DNA of 64,000 nucleotides, taken from contig NC_089422.1 of assembly GCF_013426205.1 (NCBI RefSeq), positions 1,674,001 to 1,738,000 of the forward strand, read 5' to 3'. Position numbers and translations under genes: made by a program. The stretch is from Metarhizium brunneum (lineage: Eukaryota; Ascomycota; Sordariomycetes; Hypocreales; Clavicipitaceae). The first letter of the stretch is position 1. Each line of letters begins with the position of its first letter. The notes under the pieces were generated by a model. It was given only the letters and a program-made list of their open reading frames with translations, had not been told where the DNA came from and did no database searches. This document shows positions 10,820 through 21,055 of the stretch, piece by piece.

Positions 10820-12484
10820 CTAGTTCGCCCATAATCGTACTGCCTTGTCCTTACCTCCACTGGCAACGCGCTTACCATCTGGTGCCCAGTCTACTGCGTA
10901 TACCTCATCATGATGGCCGGGGAGGTCGACCACTAGCTTGAAAGACGCCATTGACCAGACCTTGAGGGTTGTGTCCTTGGATGCTGTCACCAGTAAACGA
11001 GAATCAGCAGAGAATGAGCACTGGTAAACCGTAGCGACGTGCCCGCGCAGAGTGTCGATGAACTTGCCATCTCTGTGAAGCCTTGTTAGTTCTATAATGG
11101 CCCCTTGTTTTTAGATACGCCTCATACCTTGCACTCCAGATCTTTGTATGGTTGTCCCATCCTGTGCTAGCAATCAAGGTGTTGTCAGGAGAAAACGTGA
11201 CATGGTTGATTTGCTTCTGGTGGCCGACCATCCTGGCCACCGGCTTATTTCCTTGAGAAGGCTCCCACAAAAACATTGTGAAATCATCACTCGCGGATAC
11301 CAGGCGCTCGGATACTCGCCCCTGGATTCTCGCTGCCTTCTCGAACCGCTCCTTGGCCTTCGCCCGCTTCTCGTCCTCTGTAATCGGCGTTGGCTGGTGG
11401 TCGAAATACCCCGTTCTCAAGGCAAAATCCGTTGAAAGCGCCAAATGGTTAATCCAGTGAGCATGTGATGACAAGGTATGCACCAATGTGCCCTTTGCCG
11501 CATCCCAGACTCGCACCATCTTGTCATGGCTTCCAGTGTATATGAGACCAGTCCCACCCCATCGAATGCAGCTGACCGAGCTTTTATGCCCAGAGAGCAC
11601 ATGCTCAGTCGTTCCCGTATTTACGACCCAAATTCTCACAGTCATGTCTTTGCTCGCGCTTGCCAGCCGCGGCGTGCCATCTCTCCATAGGTGATAAGGC
11701 TCCCACGCGATATTGGTGATCCACTTGGAATGTCCTCTGAGAGGGCTTCCAACTGCTTTCCCTGTTGCAGGATCCCAAAGTCTGACAGACTTGTCCATGC
11801 TTCCAGTAGCCAGGCGTTTGCCGTCAGGCGACCATGCGACACAGAGCACCCAATGTGTATGGCCGGCTAGTTTGTACTTTGGAGTTCCAGTTTCAGTATC
11901 CCATATTCTAGCAGTCTTGTCACCAGACCCCGTAGCTAGACGAGTATTTGTCTCTGGGCTAAATTGAGCTGCCAGAATTGCTTCTCCGTGGCCTGGAATT
12001 CTATGTGACATGCGTGTGACAGCATGCACTTTGAAGACTGATTGGGGCTCGGCAGTGAGGGTAACAGTTGTCTCGAAAGGGTTCTCGATGCCATGACTTC
12101 TTAAGAGCTGAAGCAAATCTTTGGGATACTGGTCAACGATGATGTCGGAATCTGGAATGTGAATTCGAAATCGATACGGCAAATACTCTTCTCGTTCCTG
12201 AAACATGCCAGAGTCAGTACACGGTAAGATTAAGTGCACCAGAGTGTATGGCAGCTCACCCTTGACAATAGGGTGTTCAAAAGGAGTGACAGGTTCTTTT
12301 CCGAGGCATCTGCAAGAGGTACTTCAATCACATCGCAGACCTGATTCCCGTCGCCGTCCAGAAACCGAGCCTTGAATGAGCCTTCCGGCCCGGCCATGGC
12401 TGCGTTAACATCCTGCTGCACTCTGGACCTTTCGAGCTCTTCACGCTTCTGCCTTTTTGATGGCGGGGGGACGACGGTTGCCAT
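10820..12484 (-). CDS. rsa4: Ribosome assembly WD40 protein, Notchless/Rsa4-like
   Basis: Predicted 515 aa, three exons (12260-12484, 11128-12197, 10820-11072). Introns of 62 bases (GTGAGC...TTTCAG) and 55 bases (GTATGA...CACAG). The start MATVVPPPSKRQ is the first ATG giving a complete NLE domain (about 25-115, through REEYLPYRFRIHIPDSDIIVDQYP). Seven to eight WD40 repeats follow, many with GH...WD/IW signatures (for example TGSGDKTARIWD, TGSMDKSVRLWD). The last exon supplies the final two blades and the ending VRLWAN. Rsa4/NLE1 is a pre-60S factor removed by the AAA-ATPase Rea1/midasin in the nucleus. The length equals that of known family members. It is an essential housekeeping gene. Confidence 0.93.
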
Positions 12485-12713
12485 TTTGTGAAATATTGAT
12501 GTCGCGACGTACTTCAGTTGCGATGCTCGCCAATTATTCCCCCCCAGGCTGATTCCGAATTTCTCAAACTGCTCTGGCGGGGCGGCAAAACTCTGACAAA
12601 ATTTAGGCGGTGAGCCCGGTTGGCACAAGCGCGTCAACAACGGCATTGATACGCGCCCCACCAAAAATCGCCACTTATGAGACGAGGCTTGGCGAAGTTG
12701 CAAATGTTGGTGC

Positions 12714-13734
12714 TCATGTGCCTTGGGTTCGGTATGGCCTCATCCTCTTGGAGGATCCGTGATATTGTGGCATCTCGACACTGTCCATTGCACTGCCAGG
12801 GACGGTCAGTTGGAAATGTGGCCCCTGCATTAACGCATCTGGAGTGTGGTTGGGACCTATGTGCACGAGGTCCTCGGTCAACGACAGTTCGGGCTCTACT
12901 GGGAGATTAGTTGCCTGTTTCTGCTGCTCATCTTGGGTTCTCGGGTGTCTTCGCGCACGGTATTTCTGCGCGGATAGAGTGTTCCTGCTGGCGTCGACGG
13001 CCCGATGACGCTGATGCTGATCTTCTTGCCGTCTCTGCCTCTGCATATCTTCATTCTGGACAGCATAAAGCGCTGCTATTCGCAGTTGCAGCTGTGCCAG
13101 GGCATTAAGACGGTCTCCTTGTGTCATCTTTCGGTAATCCGTCTTGAGGTGATGGAATGTGTCTCCAGTTAGGCGCAAAGTGCTGTCCGATACTCCCGCG
13201 ACTCGAAGGGCCGCCGAAGTCTCGGGGTCTGGTCTTGGTCCGGCATGAATTTCTTTTCTCATGTTAGAGTCGGAATGGTTTAGAACCTGAGAAACAATAT
13301 ACAATATTTCATGACGCACCGTCTTCATTGTCCGCATCGGTACCATCCTCTTCGCAAGCCTCTGGTACGCTGGGAGGTTCAGGTGTTCCGGCCTCGTGAT
13401 TGTGTTCGTTGCAGAATACGGTCAGAACCCAGCCGCCAACTGATTTGCGATTCACGGCCTTTGCCTTCCACGGGCAACCCGTCTTCTTGGTGTGCGTCTT
13501 GTGTTTGGTAGCTGTAGATTTGTACGGTCGTCCTCCGCGGTCACACACCAGATCGCAGCGAACTATCTCGTTCCCGGCCACATCACCGCCGCCGATCTTG
13601 TTACGATGGGATCTCGCCTTGACAATTTTGTAGCCTTCCCTTTCCATGCGCCTGTTGAGATCGAGCATCAGGTCTTCATAGGTATTGAAGATGCCCGAGT
13701 GAGGGACCGCAGCCGCCTCCAAAATCCCGAACAT
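12714..13734 (-). CDS. FAR1 DNA-binding domain protein
   Basis: Predicted 317 aa from the first ATG (13734); exons 13320-13734 and 12714-13252. The intron (67 bases) starts GTGCGT, has CTCTAAC and ends AAAAG. The FAR1/WRKY-GCM1-type zinc domain occupies about 30-125: EGYKIVKARS, then Cys (RCDLVC), Cys in GCPWKA and His-x-His in CNEHNHE. No transposase or SWIM domain follows. The C-terminal half is Gln/Arg-rich and may be coiled coil. Such domains derive from Mutator-like transposases; a domesticated transcription factor is the likely reading. The frame stays open up to 13998 without an ATG (Asp-rich stretch), with a possible acceptor CAG at 13989-13991, so an upstream exon may add about 80 residues. 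Confidence 0.7.
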
Positions 13735-14159
13735 TGGACGATACTTCCGAGCTGTGATTTGTGATGGTGTAAGAGGGGTGTGCGGATTTGGCCCTGGGGT
13801 GGTGCGAGATGTTTGTGTTGACGGAGCCACACGCACCCTTGTGCGGTCCCCATCATCGTCAATCAGCCCAACGCGCCTTCCCTCATTTCCATCATTGTCA
13901 TCATCATAATTGGAAGGAACTGCCCAGCCCCATTGGCGAATTCTCGTACTGTGGTGTCGCGGACCACACACATCAGATGAATTAGTTTCTGAATTCAGAA
14001 CACTTGACGTTTCGTATCATCGACCCCATTGCTGGTTCGTCGTGCTCGTTCATCTCCAGGTGCTTGCAGTCCACCCTGTCCCTACCAAAACTGGCCTGCC
14101 GCAGCATCGAAACACGGTACGAACCATCGACCAGGATTTCGCCCGTCCTAACCCGAATC

Positions 14160-17047
14160 ATGCCTCGACAACCCAGGCAGTCCCGGTCGTCCAGAACGAC
14201 ATCGTCTTATTTTCAGCGCCCTTCCCGTGCTCTTAACACGTCCTCGTCCACCTCCAGCCGGCGGCCTCCTCGTGACATTTCTGAGGGCGGCAGCTCAATG
14301 ACTGCAACCCCGTCTATAGCCGGCATAGTGTCAAGCACAGCCAAGTCCAATATCACGGCCGGTAGATCGCGTCCATCGACCAGTGTCTCGGGGCGCAAGT
14401 CGCGAACTGGTACTCTGTCTACAATGTTGGGAGCAAGTGACCAACAAACCATCATTTGCGCTGTTGCCGAGTCTCGTGGCATTTCACCTTCTATTGGGCT
14501 TGCGCTTGTGAATATTACGCTCGGTGAGGCTGTGTTGAGCCAGATATGCGACAATCAATCATACGTCAAAACGATCCACAAGCTCCAGATAGCAGGCCCA
14601 TCTAGAATTGTCTTGATGTCTACGGCTTGCCCGCCAAACAAAGACAGTGTTCTCTATACCTTGATTGATGAGCTCATACCAGATGCAGACATCGAAGTGT
14701 TGGACAGATCCGCCTGGTCGGAAGTGGACGGCCTCGAATACATAGACAACCTGGCATTCAAGAGCGATATCGACCCCATGAAGGTAGCAGTGCAGGGCAA
14801 ATATTACTGCATCAGCTCGCTTGCGGCAGTAAGACTCACTTGATAGGGCTGCTCTCCCTACTGCATATGCTAACCTCCATCTCATGCCATGAAATATATT
14901 GAGCACACATTCACGATCAGTTTCGCTCCTAATTCATTGCGTATCAAATATCGACCGTCGGAAGATACCATGATGGTTGATATCTCGGTCATACAATCTC
15001 TGGAGATCATACAGAACCTTGACAAACCCAAGTCCAAGGACAGTCTCTTTGGGCTTTTGAATCAAACCAAGACGCCAATGGGGTCACGCATGCTTCGCAA
15101 CAATATTCTTCAGCCCCCAACAAAGTACGATACTTTTATAAGACCCCGGTACGAAGCCTTAGAGGAGCTTACGAGTGAGGAAGAAATGTTTCATGCGGTT
15201 CGAAAGGGTAATTTTCCTAACCCAGAAGATGTATTGATGCCACTAACCACTAACGAAACATAGCGCTTGAAAACTTCAAAGACATCGAAAGAGTTCTCAC
15301 AAAGGGATATTTTGACAAGATCATGGCATGGAGATGCGAGCTAACCTGTAATAGATGATCACGATATCCACCAAGTCGAGTATCACCCACGCCGAAGAGC
15401 AAATTAATCACGTCATTCTTATAAAAACGTTTCTTGAGTCAGTGCCGGAGCTCTATCAAGCGCTGGCTGAATGCAATAGCGCGCTTCTTCTCAAGATTCG
15501 AGACATTTGCCACCCTAACACGACAGACCCTATCTTATCCAGGATTCATCAGGTCGTAGAGGCTGATGTTACGTATATGACTTCGCCCCTCGACATGCGC
15601 AATCAGAGGACGTTCGCCGTCAAGGCTGGTATCAATGACATGCTAGATGTTGCACGACAAGCGTACAAAGAACTAACGAATGATATCCATCTCCATGTCA
15701 ACGACATCCAAGGTATTTCGTTGGAGATATTAGTCTCAATCACAAATGAATAACATTGTGGAAATTAGCCCAGCATGGTATTCAGCTGACTGTCAAATTC
15801 GACCACGGGCGCAAGTATTGGCTGCGCATTAAATCAGGGGACCTCAACAAAGACACATTACCTCAAGTCTTCATCAACGTCGTGAAAAAGAAGGATCATA
15901 TCCAGTGTCAGACTCTGTCACTAGTTAAGTTAAACTTCCGGCTATCAGAGACTTCAAACGAAATTATCATGCGTAGTGACAAAGTAATCCAAGAACTGAT
16001 CTTGGATCTCAGGGAATCATCTCCGCAGCTGTTTAGGGTCTGTGAATCAGTTGCTTTGGTCGACATGATTGCCTCTTTTGCTCATCTTGCTACCATCAAA
16101 GACTATGTCCGACCAGAGATCTTAGATACACTGGCGTTAAAAGCAGCCCGACATCCAATATTGGACAATGTCAGTGCTCCCACTTGCGAAAGATTCGGAC
16201 ACTGCTAATGACCATTTAGATCATGTTTGAGGGCTTTGTTCCGAATGACTACTACGCGACGCCTCAGCATCGTTTCCATATTGTTACAGGATGCAATATG
16301 GCAGGCAAGACTACCTACATCAGAGCTATTGCGCTGCTGCAGATAATGGCCCAAATCGGGTGCTTTGTTCCGGCCGAATATGCGTCTTTCCCCGTAATGC
16401 ACAATCTGTTTGCACGAGTGTCGTTGACCGATAATCTCGAAGCGAATCTCTCCACATATTCTCTCGAGATGCGGGAAATGGCTTTCATCCTGCGAAATGT
16501 AAACGGCAAAAGTTTGGTGATAATTGATGAACTGGGCCGCGGCACGAGCCCCAGGGATGGCCTGGCAATGGCAATTGCAATGTCAGAAGCACTTATACAG
16601 TCGGGTGCCTTTGTGTGGTTTGCAACTCATTTTGTTGACCTGACTCGCGTTTTAGAGGATCGCCCAGGTGTGTTGAGTTTGCATTTAGCCTCTGAGCGGT
16701 CGATCTCAGATGAAGGTGAACCACGACTGGTCATGCTCTACAAGGCAAAATCTGGTGTTGTCGACACAAACCAGCATTACGGAATCGATTTAGCACGGGC
16801 GATTGGGTTTCCGGAACCTTTTACTAAGCGAGCCGAAGAGGTGGCAAAAGCACTGCGGCAACAAAGAGAGGCTAGTTTGCGGGATTCTGAGTCTCGACGG
16901 TTGGTAGCCCGTCGTAAGCTCGTGCTCAGTTTGCACGAGGCTCTGAAACAAGCCTACGAGTACGGGAGCGACGAAGCCCTACCCGGATACTTGAAACACT
17001 TGCAGGAAGACTTTATCAGCCGCATGAACGATTTGGAGATCTCATGA
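14160..17047 (+). CDS. msh4: Meiotic MutS homologue MSH4
   Basis: Predicted 866 aa if conserved borders are used; exons 14160-14828, about 14904-15207, 15264-15304 (or -15292), 15355-15712, 15769-16169, 16220-17047. The MutS core and lever domains run from about 90 to 560 (SQICDNQSYVKTIHKL, LEYIDNLAF, MGSRMLRNNILQP). The ATPase is C-terminal with Walker A GCNMAGKTTYIR and Walker B SLVIIDELGRGTSPRDG. There is no mismatch-binding domain I, as in MSH4, which pairs with MSH5 to stabilise crossover intermediates in meiosis. The region upstream of 14160 is open but lacks ATG. Two introns have non-standard borders: intron 1 lacks an AG before the conserved KYIEH, and intron 3 starts GGATAT where GT is expected. 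Using the nearest GT/AG keeps frame but drops four to five conserved residues at each site. Confidence 0.85.
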
Positions 17048-17209
17048 TGGGTTTTGAAATTGCTTCGGTTTGGTCTGATTTTGCGACAGAGGACAGAATT
17101 TACTTGGTGGCATGATGATGAGTTGCTCTTGTGAAATTTCTTCACTGCGGGTTGGGGAATGCTTCTATAGCATGATTCTGTTTGAAGACAACAGTACGGC
17201 GCGTTGTTT

Positions 17210-18463
17210 CTACTGTAGTCGGTCATAATCAAGGGCTTCCACCCTCTGCCACACTTGTCTCACCACACGGTGTTGTGCTCCCAGGGCCGTCTCTGTATCT
17301 GAGCTGCCGGCAGGACTGGTGATTATCAGCGCTGTTTAAACACATTGTGTTGCTTTTGGTCTTACCGTATAGCAAGGTATAATCGTCCACCTAGTTTGAC
17401 TTGCGGGATGGCAGCTTGTGTATAATCGCGCGGGGGATTAGCAGTTGTAACCAGACCTCCCGCCTCCTCCAAGATGGCAATACCGGCAGCGACATCCCTA
17501 TCACAGGTCAATGAGTGAAGACAGCCTGAAATATCCTTCACTTGTCATGCGTACCACTCCCAGCATCCTCCTTCCCACCAAATGTCAATCGACCCCATCG
17601 CCGTATACGCCAAATCCATTGTCGCACTGCGAATCATCAGCATAACCACCATATTCAACATGCTGTATATATGTCCCATACCTCCCTAAACTCCTCACGC
17701 CATGGACCATCCCCCCTCGTCCTCCTCTACCCTTCCTCTCCATTGCCATCTTGAGAAATGAATTGACTTTTCTATTCAAGTTTCCCTCTGGGCCTTCCCT
17801 CCTGTCTTTACCCCATTCGCAGGCAAAGGTACATCCACTCGGGGCAGCTTCTGGCAGAGGCGGTATCGGATTCCTCACCAAGGGCAGCTGATGTTGTTCA
17901 TTGAACCAGGCGCCTTTTCCGCGACACGATGAAAAGAATTGGTTCAAAAATGGGGCGTTGATCACTCCGATGACGGGATGACCTCCAGTACAGAATGCGA
18001 TGGAAACACAGAACGTAGGGAATAGGTGTGTGAAATTGACAGTGCCGTCAAGGGGGTCAACGATCCATGTCGGCGCAGACGTGACGAGGTACTCTTTCGA
18101 GGAGCCGGCTGAATATGATTCCTCGCCGAGGAAGCTGTAACAGTTAGTATCTGCTGAGGCTAAGTGACGCGTTGGTGCCGGACCTGTGGTCAGGGAACCT
18201 GGTGATGATGGATTGGCGAATGAACTCTTCGACGGCTTTTACAGTTAGATTCCGGTAGAAATGGCATAGGTGGTAGGTGGTGTCTCATATGTACCGTGGT
18301 CTGTCTTTGTGACTATGTCAACTGAGCTTTCTTTCTCCTGGAAATTGCCGTAGGATGATGGAGTCTTGATTCTACTCCAGGCAGAGTCAAGGAGCATCTG
18401 GCCAGCATCTCTACCGAGCTTTTTGGCAAAGGCGTATATCTCGGTGAGTTGATGGTCGTCCAT
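17210..18463 (-). CDS. qa-x: Quinate cluster inositol-monophosphatase-like protein (qa-x/qutG)
   Basis: Predicted 327 aa from six exons (18295-18463, 18184-18235, 17682-18134, 17555-17626, 17366-17497, 17210-17315), introns of 49-59 bases. The start is the ATG giving MDDHQLTEIYAFAKKLG. IMPase signatures: FLGEES, metal-binding WIVDPLDGTVNFTH (about 115-128) and EWDVAAGIAILEEAGG near the C terminus. The end VWQRVEALDYDRLQ matches the QutG/QA-X type. It is a Mg-dependent phosphatase fold; its substrate in quinate use is not known. Its 3' end lies 162 bases from MSH4 in convergent orientation, and its 5' end shares a 291-base promoter with qa-2. Six-exon structure is inferred from sequence continuity; each splice keeps frame. 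Confidence 0.88.
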
Positions 18464-18615
18464 TGCAGCTGTCAACCCAGCAATAGTTGTCTGTCCAATA
18501 TGGTATCATTTGAAGAGGATGATGTGTTGCAATTTTTGATCACCATCCATCCCATACCGACGGATATCAACGGTTTGAAATCCCGGCGCAAGGAGGCGAA
18601 GCGCTTCCACCTTCT

Positions 18616-18631
18616 GGATGATGCTTTACCC
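18616..18631. promoter_or_regulatory. Weak QA-1F-like site in qa-x/qa-2 promoter
   Basis: GGATGATGCTTTACCC matches 11 of 16 positions of the Neurospora QA-1F consensus GGRTAARYRYTTATCC. It lies between divergent qa-x and qa-2. It is weak and could be chance. Confidence 0.25.
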
Positions 18632-18754
18632 AGACCCCAGACGCAGCCCACACATTGGCCACTTTGACAGCGCATGTATTAAAATAAGCCCGTTTTCTCT
18701 CCATCTGTAACTGAAAAAGATGTACTCAACTCAGTGCTGGCTTTGTATCCAAAA

Positions 18755-19207
18755 ATGCCCCGCATCCTACTTCTCAACGGTCCGAACCTCAACCTCCTCG
18801 GCACCCGCGAGCCGCAAACCTACGGCTCAACAACGCTCTCCGACATCATCGCCACCCTCACAACCCAAGCATCCTCCCTTTCTAGCACCATTGAGTCCTT
18901 CCAATCCAACCATGAGGGTGCGCTAGTCGACCGCATCCACCAGGCCCGTGGCGACATTGATGCCATCATCATTAACCCTGGTGCCTTCACGCACACTAGC
19001 GTCGCCATACGCGATGCCCTTTCTGGAGTTGACATCCCGTTTGTGGAAGTGCATATTTCCAATGTCCACGCTAGAGAAGAGTTCAGAAGACATAGCTACT
19101 TGAGCGATAAAGCGGTAGGGGTAATTTGCGGGCTGGGTGTATACGGTTATGAGGCTGCGTTGGAGTTTGTGGTTCGGCATGTTAAGAGTCACGCGTCACG
19201 GTTGTAG
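18755..19207 (+). CDS. qa-2: Catabolic 3-dehydroquinase, type II (qa-2/qutE)
   Basis: Single exon, 150 aa, the usual length of the dodecameric type II enzyme. It dehydrates 3-dehydroquinate to 3-dehydroshikimate in quinate breakdown. Motifs in order: [13 protein letters not shown] at the N terminus, REPQTYGS with the catalytic Tyr, [15 protein letters not shown], and [14 protein letters not shown] with the catalytic His. The start is the ATG of MPRILLL, which places NGPNLNLLG at residue 8. The gene is divergent from qa-x and ends 42 bases from the 3' end of qa-4. The central part is GC-rich with strong codon bias. No targeting signal; cytosolic. Confidence 0.96.
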   Translation: MPRILLLNGPNLNLLGTREPQTYGSTTLSDIIATLTTQASSLSSTIESFQSNHEGALVDRIHQARGDIDAIIINPGAFTHTSVAIRDALSGVDIPFVEVHISNVHAREEFRRHSYLSDKAVGVICGLGVYGYEAALEFVVRHVKSHASRL

Positions 19208-19249
19208 CACATGTGTACAATGTCTAGAGTTGTAATTTATTAGGTATAT

Positions 19250-20302
19250 TTATAGCATCGGTTGCATCTTTTCCTTTGGCTGGTCCGTCGTCAGGCCCAG
19301 TTCCGAAACCATCTTGTTCCACGAGCGGGCTGCACGCTGAGCCATAAGACGTGGTATCCTAGGGTCGGGGTTGAAGAGTTCTCTGTTGAAGACTTCGAAG
19401 CTCAGCCAACCCTCCCATCTCAAGCCGGTGACAATGGCACTCAAAATAGCTCGCACGGGGAGATATGCACCGTGCGCATCCTCGCCGTAGAAGAGCCTAG
19501 CATTGCGCGACCAACTCATTCGGGGAGGCTGTTCGGGGTTGTAAAACTCGTGCCGTGGTGTAAGCGGCCTCGACAGCTTTTCTGCGTCCGCAACCTGCAA
19601 TAGAAACAACTTGGAAACGTCGACCTCGCTGAGTATGCCTGCCACCGACCGCACAACTGCCTCGTCACAGTCCCGGGTGCAGCCAGAGGACACTGAAGGA
19701 TCCGCGTATATTCTCCCGGCAATGTTGAACGAGTCCAGGCAAATCCCAAAGTTGCACCGGTCCACCTTCTTGACCACATCCCAACTGGCCTCCCATGTGT
19801 CGACTCTGGTTCCCCAACTCAAAGCCTCGAAGGCATACCGTATTACTGGTCGTGCCTGGAGGCCAATCTCGGCGACTTCCCGCATATCTCGAACGATGGC
19901 GTTCACATCTTCGGAAATGTGCTCGGGCGCCAGGTTGCTGCTCGGCAGTAAAATGAGATCAGTGTTCAGATTGTGAGCCAGCTTCACCCAGTGATGCATC
20001 TCCTGGATTCTCTTCTGATGCAGAGCCCGATCGACCAAGCCTTCGTAGTGCATGAAAGGCTGGAGGCAGATGATGACGAGTCCGCGTTTCTGACACATTT
20101 TCTGAATCATGACTGCTGCGGCTAGTTCATTTTCTGGGGTGTTTCCACCTTGAATAGTTTTTGCGAAGTCGACCAGGTCTTCGTAGAAGAGCTCGATGCC
20201 TTGGAAGCCGTGTTGGGCTGCCATTTCAAGTTTATCTTCGAGTTTGTGGCCGGCGGCACAGCGGCCGAGGGACATGGTGCAAATGCTGGCCATGTGCACC
20301 AT
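19250..20302 (-). CDS. qa-4: 3-dehydroshikimate dehydratase (qa-4/qutC)
   Basis: Single exon, 350 aa. It converts 3-dehydroshikimate to protocatechuate, the step that commits quinate carbon to the beta-ketoadipate pathway. It has the sugar-phosphate isomerase/AP-endonuclease TIM-barrel fold: SMSLGRCxAGH at the N terminus, HGFQGIELFYEDL, ALSWGTRVDTWE, FGICLDSFNIAGR and WLSFEVFNRELF, which carry the acidic and His metal ligands. The ATG at 20302 (MVHMASI) or the next one at 20293 (MASI) could be used. Divergent from qa-3 across 753 bases that contain a strong QA-1F-like palindrome. Confidence 0.95.
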   Translation of the reverse strand: MVHMASICTMSLGRCAAGHKLEDKLEMAAQHGFQGIELFYEDLVDFAKTIQGGNTPENELAAAVMIQKMCQKRGLVIICLQPFMHYEGLVDRALHQKRIQEMHHWVKLAHNLNTDLILLPSSNLAPEHISEDVNAIVRDMREVAEIGLQARPVIRYAFEALSWGTRVDTWEASWDVVKKVDRCNFGICLDSFNIAGRIYADPSVSSGCTRDCDEAVVRSVAGILSEVDVSKLFLLQVADAEKLSRPLTPRHEFYNPEQPPRMSWSRNARLFYGEDAHGAYLPVRAILSAIVTGLRWEGWLSFEVFNRELFNPDPRIPRLMAQRAARSWNKMVSELGLTTDQPKEKMQPML

Positions 20303-21055
20303 TTTGAGAGATGTTTTTTTGACGATTACGGTTTATATCTTTTTCTGGATTGTAGATGACGTTTGCCAATTATATGAGAAGGGAGGCGCATGCGAACAGA
20401 GCTTGATTGCCAGCCTTGCTTGCGCCAAACACGGGAGACCTTGTGTCACCATGAACATGTGCATGTGCGGATTAATGCCCAAGTATTTACATCCCGTACA
20501 GCTCTTTCTGAGAGTGTCTGCAATGCCCATCACTCGGAAACTCCATCCATCACGCTCTTGGATAAACATAATTGGCCATGTACGGGAGTGAATTGAAGTC
20601 CGGGACAGCAAGGTGTGGACGGAATACTCCTTCATCTGCGGCAACCTAGCTGACTTGTCAAACTCCGCAGGAAGAACCCCTATCCAACATCACTCGCCAA
20701 GCTTCCGCATTCGCCATCAGTGTTCACCATTCACCCGACATGACGCGGCCCATTCAGGCAAGCATTAATGCAACGGGTAAGTCTTTACCCGGGTCAGCTC
20801 CCGGAAGCGGGGATGCCGATGTGGGGCCGTTGATCTTGGCGGCCGCGAGCCTTGGCCGACATTCCGGACAGGATGCCGCATTCTTCCCAAGCCACATCAA
20901 TCCTGGGAAGGGTAGTTTGCTTTTCCGGGGATGGCATGCAAGTGCACGGGTCGTACGCAAAGACATATCAACGCAACACCTCATTCGACGTAGACTCTCT
21001 CGTTCGCAAGCTCTGTACCGAGATCGATTAAACTCAACTCAATGACATCTACATC
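20303..21055. other. Divergent promoter between qa-4 and qa-3
   Basis: 753 bases without a gene. Holds the QA-1F-like palindrome at 20775-20790. A half-match GGATAAAC occurs near 20563 without the second half. Confidence 0.6.
20775..20790. promoter_or_regulatory. QA-1F-like activator site, qa-4/qa-3 promoter
   Basis: GGGTAAGTCTTTACCC is a near-perfect palindrome and matches 14 of 16 positions of GGRTAARYRYTTATCC. It sits 266 bases upstream of the qa-3 ATG and 473 bases upstream of qa-4. Confidence 0.65.

Noticed and set aside
13735..13971. Extended N terminus of the FAR1 protein starting at 13971
   Set aside because: The codon there is GTG, not ATG, and no in-frame ATG lies before the upstream stop; the extension would need another exon.
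14004..14159. MSH4 start at 14004
   Set aside because: The codon is TTG. The first in-frame ATG is at 14160 and leaves the conserved domains complete.
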